NCBI GenBank assembly: GCA_902573725.1
Contig: CACGLE010000010.1
Location: forward strand, 1-45,453
DNA: 45,453 nucleotides
Origin: an uncultured SAR116 cluster alpha proteobacterium
GTDB taxonomy: Bacteria; Pseudomonadota; Alphaproteobacteria; Puniceispirillales; Puniceispirillaceae
Direction of reading: 5' to 3'
Shown: piece by piece, positions 35,785 through 44,642 of the stretch
How positions within the stretch are numbered: position 1 is the stretch's first letter
Layout of the letters: every line of letters begins with the position of its first letter
Program-made: the position numbers and the translations under genes
Notes under the pieces: model-generated
The model's database searches: none
The model's input: the letters and a program-made list of their open reading frames with translations, nothing else
Told to the model about the DNA's origin: nothing

Positions 35785-36828
35785 ATGATTGAGCAGATTA
35801 ATGTAGGTGTTATCGGTACGGGATGGTGTGGTGGAATTCGTACAAAAGCTTGTTCAGATAATCCACTTGTAAACAAGCTATTTATTGCAGAAATAAATGA
35901 TGCACGCCGAAAAGAGGTTGCAGAACAGTATGATGTGAATGAGTCTGTTTCAGATTGGCAAAAGCTTATTCTAAATCCTGAAATAGACACAATTATAATA
36001 TCAGCAACTCCTGAAACAACACATTATCCAATGGCTCTTGCTGCATTACAAGCCGGAAAAAATGTTTTTATGGAAAAGCCGATTGCCACTACATTAGAGC
36101 AAGCAGATGAACTTATCCAAACGGCAATAGATAAAGAAGTAAAATTCACTATTGGGTATTCACAACGTTTTAATTCAAAATACGCGTATGTTCAAAAAGC
36201 TTTGAGTGAAGGATTGATTGGAGAACCAGTTACTTGTCTCGTCAGTAGGCATGTTACAAGAGAGTTAGGGACTAAAATATCGGGACGAACAGCCCTCTCA
36301 CCTGCTGCTATGGAAGCGACACATGATTTAGATTTTCTTTTATGGTGCTTGCGTCCACGAAGGCCAGTAAAGGTGTACAGTCAAACGGCTGGAAAACTAT
36401 TCTCTCAAAATAGTGAAACACCGGACCATCAGTGGATATTGGTTACTATGGACGACGGCACAACAATTACAGTGGGTGCTGGCTGGATACTGCCTTTAGG
36501 ATATCCAAATTATGCGCATACATGGATTGAAGTTATCGGAACAGATGGTGCATTAATAATCGATGACTCCCATAAAGATGTACATTTAACAACGACTAAG
36601 GATGGGATAAGATACCCGATGTCTTCAATGCCGGGAGAACCTGTAAATCACACATATGCAGGACCAATGTATGAAGAAACAGTTCACTTTTTAGATGCAG
36701 TTTGTCGAAATAAACCAGTTTTAGTTAAACCCGAGGAGGCAAAGGAAGTAATGGACTTATACACTGCAGCAGATCTTTCGGTTGAAAGAGGAGAGCCAGT
36801 TTTACTTCCTGTAAATAGTTATGGGTAA
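35785..36828 (+). CDS. Gfo/Idh/MocA family NAD(P)-dependent oxidoreductase
   Basis: A 347-residue enzyme with an N-terminal Rossmann fold (VGVIGTGWCGG, residues 7-17) and the diagnostic FMEKPIATT motif, whose lysine (K98) is the family's key catalytic residue. The C-terminal alpha/beta domain contains ATHDLDFLLWCL. Family members oxidise or epimerise sugars, inositols and related polyols. The ATG at 35785 lies 6 nt after AGGAG and is preferred to the TTG two codons earlier. An AEC carrier follows 53 nt downstream and may serve the same substrate. Confidence 0.9.
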   Translation: MIEQINVGVIGTGWCGGIRTKACSDNPLVNKLFIAEINDARRKEVAEQYDVNESVSDWQKLILNPEIDTIIISATPETTHYPMALAALQAGKNVFMEKPIATTLEQADELIQTAIDKEVKFTIGYSQRFNSKYAYVQKALSEGLIGEPVTCLVSRHVTRELGTKISGRTALSPAAMEATHDLDFLLWCLRPRRPVKVYSQTAGKLFSQNSETPDHQWILVTMDDGTTITVGAGWILPLGYPNYAHTWIEVIGTDGALIIDDSHKDVHLTTTKDGIRYPMSSMPGEPVNHTYAGPMYEETVHFLDAVCRNKPVLVKPEEAKEVMDLYTAADLSVERGEPVLLPVNSYG

Positions 36829-36881
36829 GATGAAATTTTTTTGCTATTCTTGATATATCGTGCATGGAATAACTTAAACAG

Positions 36882-37772
36882 ATGCTTCTTGCCATTCTCG
36901 ATATCACGTTGCCGGTGCTGCTCATGCTCGGTATCGGTAGCATTTTATATGTGCTGAAAATTCACTTTGACTCAAAAACTATTGGTATTTTAATTATAAA
37001 AATTGCCACTCCTTGCCTAACATTTTCGACCTTAGTCAAAACTGAATTTACTCTCGTGGAGCTGTCATTATCTGGTTTGGCGGCAATTATGGTTATGGTA
37101 TTAGTGGCAGCATTGTCTCTTCCATTTATAAAATTAAGAGGGGACAGACTAGGTGCTTACATGAGTTGTCTTTTGCACCCAAATTCAGGCAATTTACCAT
37201 TGCCTCTATGCTTGCTAGCTTTTGGAGAAAAGGGTCTAGCCCTAGCATTTCCTTATTTTGTAATTGTTTCTGTCTCGCAGAATACTTTTGGATATGCAAT
37301 GATTGCTGGCAATTTGAAATGGAAAGAATTTTTTTTTCATCCAATAGTCATTTCTGTGACAGCCGCTTTTATTGTAAAAATTACTGATTTAACGGTCCCA
37401 AACATGTTACTCAATACCACTTCCTATCTAGGATATACAGCTATTCCGCTTCCACTGTTGCTTCTTGGATATGCGCTTCCACAAATATCAGCTGGTAATA
37501 TAAAAATTGGGGTTGTTTATGCTTTAGCTCGCTTGGTGTTTGGAGGAATTTCTGGCCTTTGCGTGATATATGTATTAGGAATGACCGGAATGCTAGCAGG
37601 GGTCGTAATGATTATGGCTTCAATGCCTGTTGCGTTGCTGAATTTTATTATTGCAGCGGAACGAAATGTCGAGCCAAATAACATCGGTGGCATAGTGATT
37701 GTTTCTTCGCTTGCTATGGTATTTCTAATACCTTTGCTCATTTGGTTTGTTTTATGGGCATTTCCAGTTTGA
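36882..37772 (+). CDS. AEC family transporter (auxin efflux carrier fold)
   Basis: A 296-residue inner-membrane protein with about ten helices. The start ILDITLPVLLMLGIGSILY and the unwound-helix segment HPNSGNLPLPL, corresponding to the family's conserved N-x-G-N motif region, identify the AEC/bile-acid-symporter-like fold. Bacterial members carry malonate, malate or other organic acids, or unknown compounds. It is 53 nt after the Gfo/Idh/MocA oxidoreductase gene and probably co-transcribed, which hints at transport of the same metabolite. Confidence 0.85.
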   Translation: MLLAILDITLPVLLMLGIGSILYVLKIHFDSKTIGILIIKIATPCLTFSTLVKTEFTLVELSLSGLAAIMVMVLVAALSLPFIKLRGDRLGAYMSCLLHPNSGNLPLPLCLLAFGEKGLALAFPYFVIVSVSQNTFGYAMIAGNLKWKEFFFHPIVISVTAAFIVKITDLTVPNMLLNTTSYLGYTAIPLPLLLLGYALPQISAGNIKIGVVYALARLVFGGISGLCVIYVLGMTGMLAGVVMIMASMPVALLNFIIAAERNVEPNNIGGIVIVSSLAMVFLIPLLIWFVLWAFPV

Positions 37773-37827
37773 TGTAGATAAAGTAAGATATATTTTAGAA
37801 ATTTTTTTTTGTTATGTTATTTTATAG

Positions 37828-38379
37828 ATGCTTAGAACACATTTGTTAAAACGAAGTTCCTTGCCGAGAGAGCTAAAAGCGTTTCTTTTAGATTACCCAA
37901 GAAAAGCTTGGAGTGAAAACCCAAATTTTCAAAACTTTAGTGAATTTTGGCTACAACGACATGAAATGTTTCGAGAGTTGAGCGCACATTTAGTTTTTCT
38001 TTCGCAATCAATCTTGAATAAAGAAATCAATGAAGACGCATATCAAAAGCAGATGCTTAGGTATTCTAGTTTCATGCTTCAACAATTACATTTGCATCAT
38101 CAGATGGAGGATAATTATTTTTTTCCAGGTATTGCAAAATATGATAAAAAATTAATTGCTGCTATTGAGCTTCTAGAGACCGATCATTCTGAAATTAGCG
38201 CTTTAGTTGATGTTTACGAAGAGATATTAAATAGATGTTTTACTCCAAAGGAAACATTAATTTATGCAGGTAACCTTCTTGAATGCCAGAGTAGGTTACA
38301 TAAAGCCTTAAAGAGGCATTTAGAAGATGAAGAGGACATTATTGTACCGGCTGCCCTCCATTATGGATATAGGAGATAA
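37828..38379 (+). CDS. Hemerythrin-like domain protein
   Basis: A 183-residue helical protein with the spacing of iron-binding residues of a hemerythrin bundle: H54 (after RHEMFREL with H45), H88-L-H-H91 and E94, H120 (ETDHSE), H158 and H164, E168 (RHLEDEEDIIVP). Such di-iron proteins bind oxygen or nitric oxide, or sense iron and redox state. It is cytoplasmic, without a membrane segment. It follows the AEC gene by 55 nt and precedes two pirin genes, a possible stress-related neighbourhood. Confidence 0.85.
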   Translation: MLRTHLLKRSSLPRELKAFLLDYPRKAWSENPNFQNFSEFWLQRHEMFRELSAHLVFLSQSILNKEINEDAYQKQMLRYSSFMLQQLHLHHQMEDNYFFPGIAKYDKKLIAAIELLETDHSEISALVDVYEEILNRCFTPKETLIYAGNLLECQSRLHKALKRHLEDEEDIIVPAALHYGYRR

Positions 38380-38543
38380 AAAATGTAAATTTTATAATTT
38401 AGATTTTTATTCTCTGATAATCTATATCAAAATATTACTAACACGAAATTATGAATTAACCAGAAATAAAATAAATTAAGTTGAAAAAAAATGTTTTTCT
38501 CACATATCTTTTTAAAAAAGTAAAAATAAACTTGGAGTGCCTG

Positions 38544-39482
38544 ATGAGTTGGAATCCTGATTTTGGTGCATTAATGCCCAGAACATCCAATATAGATGCT
38601 ATTGAGACGGTTATAGTCCCAAGGGCGAGAGATATAGGGGGGTTTGAAGTGAGACGTGCATTACCAACTAAAAAAAAACAAATGGTTGGACCCTTTATTT
38701 TTTTCGACCAAATTGGACCTGCAGAATTTTTAACAAATAAGGGTATAGATGTTAGACCGCATCCTCATATAGGACTTGCCACCCTTACATATCTTTTAAA
38801 TGGTGCTATAGACCATCGAGACTCACTTGGTAATTATCAGACAATAAGAGCTGGTGACGTAAATTGGATGGTTGCAGGAAATGGAATCACTCATTCAGAG
38901 CGAACGGGTAAAAAAGAGCGTTCATCAAACCATTCCCTATTTGGAATACAAAGTTGGTTGGCTCTTCCAGAGAGATATGAAGACATAAATGCCTTTTTTT
39001 CTCATCACCCGAAATCAGCATTACCATCAATAGAAGATAGAGGAGTGAGTGCCTGTCTTGTTGCAGGTAGTTCCTGGGGAGGATCATCCCCACTCGAACA
39101 GTTTTCTGATACTTTTTATGTAGATGTAAATTTAGACGCGTTTGCATCAGTGCCTTTGCCTGACGAACACGAAGATAGGGCAATTCATGTTATGCGGGGA
39201 GAAATCGTTGTCGCTGGACAAAGTTTCGAAACAGGAAAAATGCTTATATTTCGTCCTGGTGACAAAATCTCAATAAAGGCTGGAAATAAAGGGGCAAGAG
39301 TAATAATGCTTGGTGGTGCTACACTAGAGGGCCCCCGTTATATTTGGTGGAATTTTGTTTCTTCTTCACTTGATAAAATTGAGGCAGCGAAAAAAGACTG
39401 GGCAGCGGGTGAATGGGAGAAGGGAAGGTTCCAGCTTCCATTTGGCGATGCGGATGAGTTCATTCCTCTCCCTGAAAAATAA
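38544..39482 (+). CDS. Pirin family protein, first of a tandem pair
   Basis: A 312-residue bicupin protein. The frame opens at a TTG 63 nt earlier, but the ATG at 38544 has GGAG at 7 nt and gives a normal N-terminus (MSWNPDFGALMPRT). The metal ligands known from human pirin are all present: H73 and H75 (RPHPHIGLATLTY), H117 and E119 (GITHSER). Bacterial pirins include quercetin dioxygenases and regulators of pyruvate dehydrogenase; the role here is open. The gene is 27 nt ahead of a second pirin. Confidence 0.9.
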   Translation: MSWNPDFGALMPRTSNIDAIETVIVPRARDIGGFEVRRALPTKKKQMVGPFIFFDQIGPAEFLTNKGIDVRPHPHIGLATLTYLLNGAIDHRDSLGNYQTIRAGDVNWMVAGNGITHSERTGKKERSSNHSLFGIQSWLALPERYEDINAFFSHHPKSALPSIEDRGVSACLVAGSSWGGSSPLEQFSDTFYVDVNLDAFASVPLPDEHEDRAIHVMRGEIVVAGQSFETGKMLIFRPGDKISIKAGNKGARVIMLGGATLEGPRYIWWNFVSSSLDKIEAAKKDWAAGEWEKGRFQLPFGDADEFIPLPEK

Positions 39483-39509
39483 ATTTTTATCTATATAAGG
39501 AAAGATGAA

Positions 39510-40436
39510 ATGTCGATAAGACCTGTAAAAACAAAATCAACTGCCCGTCCTGCAATGGAAGGTGCAGGTGTTCATCTGCACCGTGTTTTTGGATTTGGAG
39601 ATACAAAACCATTTGACCCATTTTTAATGATGGATGATTTTCGTAATGACCACCCAAGTCAGTATAAAAAAGGATTTCCATGGCATCCGCATAGAGGCAT
39701 CGAGACTATAACTTATGTATTAAAAGGAACTGTTGCCCACGCAGATAGTCTTGGAAATTTTGGAGACCTTTCTGATGGTGACATTCAGTGGATGACAGCA
39801 GGTTCTGGTATAATTCATCAGGAAATGCCAATGGGTGATAAAAATGGTCATATGCATGGATTTCAGCTTTGGGCTAATCTTCCCTCAGCGGAGAAAATGA
39901 CGACCCCGAGATATCAGGATATTAAATCAAAAGAAATTCGTGTGTTAGAAGAAGATGATGGCAGTAAAATTAAGGTAATAGCAGGAGATTATAAAGGTGT
40001 GAAAGGGCCGGTAGATGGCATTGCTGCAGACCCACATTATTTAGATATTTTTGTACCACCTGGAAAAAGTAAACGTTTTCCTTTTGATACTTATAGACAG
40101 GGATTTGCTTATATTTTTGAAGGAAATGCTAATTTTGAGGGAGCATCTAATCCTGTTGGCGTAAAAGTTGAAAAAGAGTTTAATGGTCATGAAATTGAAT
40201 TAAGAGATATGTCTGGTAACAGAACTTTAGTGCTTTTTGACAAGGGTAATGAGGTGGTTGTGAATGCAGGCTCAAACGGGGTGCGTTTTTTGTTAGTATC
40301 TGGCAAGCCATTACGGGAACCTGTGGCCTGGCATGGCCCAATCGTAATGAACACCCAAGAGGAATTGCAGCATGCAATGAGAGAACTTAATAATGGAACA
40401 TTTATAAAGACGGGTGCAAAAGGTCTAGGTTTTTAA
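39510..40436 (+). CDS. Pirin family protein, second of a tandem pair
   Basis: A 308-residue bicupin with a complete metal site: H59 and H61 (WHPHRGIETITY), H103 and E105 (GIIHQEMP). It resembles the pirin encoded just upstream (both have an ADSLGN or RDSLGN turn and a GD-x-x-WM element), but the two differ widely in sequence, so they look like old paralogues rather than a fresh duplication. An AAGGA ribosome site precedes the ATG, and both genes are likely one operon. Possible activity: iron-dependent oxygenase. Confidence 0.9.
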   Translation: MSIRPVKTKSTARPAMEGAGVHLHRVFGFGDTKPFDPFLMMDDFRNDHPSQYKKGFPWHPHRGIETITYVLKGTVAHADSLGNFGDLSDGDIQWMTAGSGIIHQEMPMGDKNGHMHGFQLWANLPSAEKMTTPRYQDIKSKEIRVLEEDDGSKIKVIAGDYKGVKGPVDGIAADPHYLDIFVPPGKSKRFPFDTYRQGFAYIFEGNANFEGASNPVGVKVEKEFNGHEIELRDMSGNRTLVLFDKGNEVVVNAGSNGVRFLLVSGKPLREPVAWHGPIVMNTQEELQHAMRELNNGTFIKTGAKGLGF

Positions 40437-40492
40437 CTAGGTAAGTTCGAAGAAAGAGTAACAATATACAAAATTTATACGGTTTAACGCAC

Positions 40493-41218
40493 CTAAAGGT
40501 GTTTGGTTAAGGCTTTTGGAACTGCAGATATCCATAATTCATCTAATTTCTGCATTTGCCTTCGTTCAATGAGGTTTGATACCTTCCAGTAACGGCCACT
40601 TAGCACAAAATAACCTAGTTCTGTCTCAAGTTTCAAAGCTGCCTCTATAGCTTTTTCGTTGAGCGTAAGAAACTCTGATGGTAACCTACTTCGGGCCTCA
40701 TTTGCTCGTGGAAATATGAGGCGGGAGGATAAACTGGATAAATTTACGGCCTCACAGCCTTGTCGCAGAGCAAAAACATAAAATCTTGCCGCACATGCCT
40801 CCAAGGATGTTAAAGATATATCATCTCGCAGAGGGTCTGGGTTTCCAGAGCCATAGAAATGAGTTGCCCCACTTTTAGGGTAGACCATATCGCATCCCAT
40901 AAATGCAATTTGTTTGGGTTTGTAATAATGTAATATCCAGTATGCTGCCGTGAATGCCATTGTCCCACCAGCATAAATAAATCCACCATATTTATTTTGA
41001 GCAGGTACAAATTGTTCTTCATCAACAAGTTGCTGCCATTTTTTAATTTTCTTTGGAAGACGCTCTGGCAATAAATCATGAGGATAAATTAAATCATTCC
41101 AGTCATCTCGAACTTGCCAAGCATTATTTATCGCTGATATTTTATCAAAATTTTTTCTATCCCACTGTCTTGCGATAATGCTATTTGGGGCAGATCCGAT
41201 GAGTAAAACTCTGGTCAT
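40493..41218 (-). CDS. Unknown protein with glycosyltransferase-like (DUF115/sialyltransferase-like) features
   Basis: A 241-residue cytoplasmic protein. It opens with VLLIGSAPNS, a nucleotide-binding-type loop, then AINNAWQVRDDWNDLIYPHD. The middle contains YAGGTMAFTAAYWILHYYKPK and then IAFMGCDMVYP with GATHFYGSGNPDPLR. This order (GSxPN - AINNA - D - GG..A.. - GCDM - HFYG) recalls DUF115/MAF and bacterial sialyltransferase-like folds that use CMP-sugars, but the family is not certain. It stands alone, convergent with the pirins and divergent from the aldolase operon. A CACC-TAAA-GGTG hairpin spans its stop codon. Confidence 0.6.
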   Translation of the reverse strand: MTRVLLIGSAPNSIIARQWDRKNFDKISAINNAWQVRDDWNDLIYPHDLLPERLPKKIKKWQQLVDEEQFVPAQNKYGGFIYAGGTMAFTAAYWILHYYKPKQIAFMGCDMVYPKSGATHFYGSGNPDPLRDDISLTSLEACAARFYVFALRQGCEAVNLSSLSSRLIFPRANEARSRLPSEFLTLNEKAIEAALKLETELGYFVLSGRYWKVSNLIERRQMQKLDELWISAVPKALTKHL

Positions 41219-41313
41219 ACTATTTCTCTTATTAAGTTCTCATATGTAACAAATGGGCATTATAACTTTATACTTTCTAAAATTACTTATCTAAAGGAAT
41301 TTAACATACTATG

Positions 41314-41342
41314 TTGGCAGGGAGGACGCTGATGTGTATAAT
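41314..41342 (+). promoter_or_regulatory. Consensus-like promoter of the aldolase-cupin-dehydrogenase operon
   Basis: TTGGCA (41314-41319) and a perfect TATAAT (41337-41342) are 17 nt apart. The spacer is unusually G-rich for this region (GGGAGGACGC). The transcript would have a leader of about 120 nt before the ATG at 41473, long enough to hold regulation, though no known riboswitch fold is recognised. Confidence 0.65.
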
Positions 41343-41472
41343 TTAATCGTTACAAAATTTTGAATATAATTGGTATAGCAGCATTTTTGATAGATGTTTA
41401 TAAATTTATTCTTAAAAATAAACTATTAAATTTAAAGATAGTTATAAAGTTCTTACTAGGAAGTAAAGATTA

Positions 41473-42378
41473 ATGACAAAGGCAAGAAAAGGTATTTACG
41501 CCGCTGCGATATCCCCATTTACAAAGGATTATCGACTTGATTGCTCAAAATTAGTGAATTACTGTTTGTATTTACTTCATGATGGTGGTTGCGATGGTGT
41601 GGCGCCAATAGGTACAACCGGGGAAGGTGCATCGGTTTCTATTGATGATCGGATGAAACTTCCAAAATTATTTTTCAAAGCTAGTATTCCTGCTGACCGA
41701 GTAATTATCGGAACTGGAAATCCATCCACACCTGACGCTGCACGACTATCGAAAGCAGCTTTGGAGTATGGATACGTCAATCAGCTTGTACTACCACCAT
41801 TTTATTATAAATCTGTTGGTGATGACGGTCTGTACGACTATTTTTCATATATGATTAAAACAATTAACTCAGAAAACTTACGTATTTACCTTTATCATTT
41901 TCCTCAAGTTTCTATGGTCCCAATCTCAGTTGACTTAGTATTGCGGTTAAAAAATGAATTTGGATCAATTATTGCTGGTCTTAAGGATTCATCTGGAGAT
42001 TTTTCCCAATCCGTAGCTTTTACAACGGCTACTGGCGGAATTAATCAAGATTTCGACGTTTACCCGTCCTCTGAAGCCTTTTATTTTAAAGGAATACAAG
42101 CTGGTTGTGCAGGTATTATTTCTGGATCCACTAATGTTTTTGCAACACTTGTACAAGCTGCAATAAAATCGCCTGAAGGACCAGAAAGCAAAGAATTTAA
42201 AAAAGTGATTGAAGCGCGAAGTTTTGCAGGTGAGTTTAATTTAATGGCAGCGATGAAAGCCGCTGAGGCTAAAAGGACTGCTGATGAATCTTGGGAAAGA
42301 TTAGCGCCACCACTCCAAAAACTTAATAAAGAAGATAAACAAAAGCTTTATGCCGGTTTATCAAAAATATTTGCTTAA
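41473..42378 (+). CDS. DapA/N-acetylneuraminate lyase family aldolase
   Basis: A 301-residue TIM-barrel class I aldolase. The Schiff-base lysine is K171 (IIAGLKDSSGD), the proton-relay tyrosine Y141 (YLYHFPQ), and the carboxylate-binding GTTGE is at 47-51. These are shared by dihydrodipicolinate synthase, NanA and sugar-acid aldolases that act on pyruvate adducts. Linkage to a cupin and a zinc alcohol dehydrogenase points to catabolism of a sugar acid or similar compound rather than lysine synthesis. AGGAAG precedes the ATG. First gene of a three-gene operon. Confidence 0.9.
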   Translation: MTKARKGIYAAAISPFTKDYRLDCSKLVNYCLYLLHDGGCDGVAPIGTTGEGASVSIDDRMKLPKLFFKASIPADRVIIGTGNPSTPDAARLSKAALEYGYVNQLVLPPFYYKSVGDDGLYDYFSYMIKTINSENLRIYLYHFPQVSMVPISVDLVLRLKNEFGSIIAGLKDSSGDFSQSVAFTTATGGINQDFDVYPSSEAFYFKGIQAGCAGIISGSTNVFATLVQAAIKSPEGPESKEFKKVIEARSFAGEFNLMAAMKAAEAKRTADESWERLAPPLQKLNKEDKQKLYAGLSKIFA

Positions 42379-42393
42379 AATGAGGAAATAAAT

Positions 42394-42867
42394 ATGGATG
42401 GAAATTCAAGAAACGTGAGTAAAAAAAGAGATCATATCGAAACATCACAAAACCCTATTGATTTTGAGGATTGGCCAGAAGAACTAGTTAAAGAAATGAG
42501 ACAAAGTCATAACAATGGATGCGTCGGTTCTGTGTTAGTTTCTGAAACTTCTAAAGTCCGGGTTTGGCATTTAAGATTACCACCAGGTTATCGTTGCCCA
42601 TTCCACAGACATGTAAACCCTTATTTTTGGAGCTCTCATAACGATGGACGAGCTAGAAATTATTTTTCCTCTGGGGTTATTAAAGAAGTAAATCATTTTG
42701 CTGGTGAAACTAGACATTTTTACTATGGTGAAGACGAATATATGCTTCACTCCGTTGAAAATATCGGCGAGACTGAATTGTTATTTACTACAGTTGAATT
42801 CATTGATGGTGAAAATGCGCCACTCGATATACCTGACAGCTACCGTTTAAAAGAGCCTTCTATATAA
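42394..42867 (+). CDS. Cupin-like protein of a catabolic operon
   Basis: A 157-residue protein with a single beta-barrel pattern: VRVWHLRLPPGYRCPFHRHV carries the H-x-H-type metal motif (F-H-R-H), and later YYGEDEYMLHSVENIG supplies the second cupin motif with another histidine. Size fits small cupins that act as isomerases, dioxygenases or lyases, or bind the pathway intermediate. It begins 15 nt after the aldolase stop with a GAGGAA ribosome site and is 41 nt before the dehydrogenase. Function would follow from the operon substrate, which is unknown. Confidence 0.8.
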   Translation: MDGNSRNVSKKRDHIETSQNPIDFEDWPEELVKEMRQSHNNGCVGSVLVSETSKVRVWHLRLPPGYRCPFHRHVNPYFWSSHNDGRARNYFSSGVIKEVNHFAGETRHFYYGEDEYMLHSVENIGETELLFTTVEFIDGENAPLDIPDSYRLKEPSI

Positions 42868-42908
42868 AATTATAGATGCCAAAAATACCATTAAAACGGG
42901 GGAAATAA

Positions 42909-44033
42909 ATGTCTGAGGTTTCATATTCATCTGATATGCCTGTACCAAAAAAAATGAATGCTTGGGTTCTCAAAAACCCCGAAGAGCTTGTTCAAATTAT
43001 AAAACCAGTTCCAGTTCCAGGAAAAGCAGAGGTATTAGTTCGTATTGATGCTATTGCAATTTGCGCAACTGACTTGGAGGTGATTAAATATGGAACACCG
43101 GCCTTGATAGAGGGAGGTGAACCCTTCAATAAAAATTTTACTCCTGGCCATGAATATATGGGGACAGTCGCTGCGTTAGGGCCAGGTGTTGATGAATTTG
43201 AAATTGGCGATAGGGTAACAGTGGAAATTCACGCCGGCTGTGGACAGTGTAAAAGATGTCGCTCAGGTATGTACACCTCCTGCCATAATTATGGGCTCAA
43301 TTATGGGAATGTAAATAAAGGTCATCGAGCTAATGGATTTACCTCACAAGGTGGGTTTTGCCAATATGCTATTAATAATATTAATACCATGATTAAAGTA
43401 CCCGATGGCATGAGTGATGAAGTGGCAACCCTAGTTGTTACGGCGGGCACTTCTATGTATGGGCTAACCGAATTAGGTGGACTAGTTGCAGGTGAGAGTG
43501 TTGTAGTAATTGGGCCTGGTCCTATTGGATTACTTGCAGTGGCCGTTGCAAAATCACTTGGGGCGTCTCCTTTAATATTAATTGGCACAAGAGAAAACAG
43601 ACTTAAAATTGGACAGAAGCTTGGCGCTGATATTATTTTGAATGCAAAAGAGGTAAATGTTGAACAAGAAGTAAAAGAAATAACCGGTAAAGGTGCCGAT
43701 TATATTATAGATTGTGCAGGCTCTGAAGAAACAGTTAACCAATCTATTCATATGGCAAATAGAGGGGGGAAAGTATGTTTGGCTGCTTTTCCTAAAAAAC
43801 CAGTAAATTTTGACATAGGACACCTCGCTGTTAATAACATATATCTATATGGAATTCGCGGTGAAGGTAAGTCTGCAACTCACCGTGCTATGGCTTTTAT
43901 GGCAGAGAGAAGGTTTGACCCTAGTCTTGTGCATACACATACATTTGATATGAATGACCTGCCTGAAGCTATTCGCTATGCAAAAGAAAGAGTGGATGAT
44001 GCCATAAAAGTAGTAGTAACAAACAGCTATTAG
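42909..44033 (+). CDS. Zinc-dependent alcohol dehydrogenase (MDR family)
   Basis: A 374-residue medium-chain dehydrogenase. Catalytic zinc ligands are C52 (ICATD), H81 and E82 (PGHEY); the structural zinc lobe has C111, C114, C117 and C125 (CGQCKRCRSGMYTSC). The Rossmann motif is VVVIGPGPIGLLAV. The sorbitol/threonine-dehydrogenase-like look suits oxidation of a polyol or hydroxy acid to a ketone. It is the third gene of the unit with the DapA-family aldolase and cupin, so it may supply or use the aldolase substrate. GGGGGA precedes the ATG. Confidence 0.92.
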   Translation: MSEVSYSSDMPVPKKMNAWVLKNPEELVQIIKPVPVPGKAEVLVRIDAIAICATDLEVIKYGTPALIEGGEPFNKNFTPGHEYMGTVAALGPGVDEFEIGDRVTVEIHAGCGQCKRCRSGMYTSCHNYGLNYGNVNKGHRANGFTSQGGFCQYAINNINTMIKVPDGMSDEVATLVVTAGTSMYGLTELGGLVAGESVVVIGPGPIGLLAVAVAKSLGASPLILIGTRENRLKIGQKLGADIILNAKEVNVEQEVKEITGKGADYIIDCAGSEETVNQSIHMANRGGKVCLAAFPKKPVNFDIGHLAVNNIYLYGIRGEGKSATHRAMAFMAERRFDPSLVHTHTFDMNDLPEAIRYAKERVDDAIKVVVTNSY

Positions 44034-44060
44034 TTCATCACATTCGCTTTTTAAAATGAT

Positions 44061-44363
44061 TTATCTTGTAAATTCACCTGCTTCTAGAATTACTAATTCG
44101 TTTTCACCAACCCCATTCTTCCTATGCTTGGCTGCGTTTTGATATTCATCAGACGCCCAACATTTTTCTGCTGCTTCTAGTGAAGGAAACTCTATTACAA
44201 CAAATCTCTCAAATTTTTCTGGCCCTTCGAGAATTTTAAATTTTCCTCCTCGACCTAATACTCTGCCACCATGAGCCCCAATTATTTTAGGCACCTGGTC
44301 AGTGTATCGTTTGTATGAAATTGGGTCATTAATTTTTGCGCGAGCGAGCCAATAAGCAGGCAT
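44061..44363 (-). CDS. DUF1330 family protein
   Basis: A 100-residue single-domain protein with the ferredoxin-like dimeric alpha/beta-barrel pattern of DUF1330: PAYWLARAKINDPISYKRYT at the start, GGRVLGRGGKFKILEG in the middle, and RFVVIEFPSLEAAEKCWASD followed by EYQ. The function of the family is unsettled. An AGGAGA ribosome site precedes the ATG. It is convergent with the alcohol dehydrogenase, 27 nt apart, and divergent from the enoyl-CoA hydratase gene. Confidence 0.9.
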   Translation of the reverse strand: MPAYWLARAKINDPISYKRYTDQVPKIIGAHGGRVLGRGGKFKILEGPEKFERFVVIEFPSLEAAEKCWASDEYQNAAKHRKNGVGENELVILEAGEFTR

Positions 44364-44454
44364 AAGTATCTCCTGAATATCTAAAAAAAATCACTATGAT
44401 ATCCGTTAAACATGATTCTACAATTAGTTACAACGAATAATGAAAATAGTAAAC

Positions 44455-44483
44455 TTCTTACTTTTATTGAGAATTGCTATAAT
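44455..44483 (+). promoter_or_regulatory. Candidate promoter of the enoyl-CoA hydratase gene
   Basis: A perfect TATAAT (44478-44483) lies 17 nt downstream of TTCTTA (44455-44460), a weak -35. It is 160 nt before the hydratase ATG, leaving a long leader. Confidence 0.35.
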
Positions 44484-44642
44484 CATTTAATAATTTAAGT
44501 CTTAAAGCATACAACCTGACAGGTATTTTTGTCTGCAATAAAATGAAATTACTTATTTTTTACACTTTCTTTTATGTTAATTTAATTTCAGTTAGTTGGG
44601 TGCCAGCATAACATTATTGAAAATAATATAGGAAATTATCAA

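Noticed and set aside
41332-41347. ATG after GGGAGGACGCTG, apparent start of a leader peptide
   Set aside because: The frame stops after four codons and overlaps the promoter -10, so it would not be transcribed.
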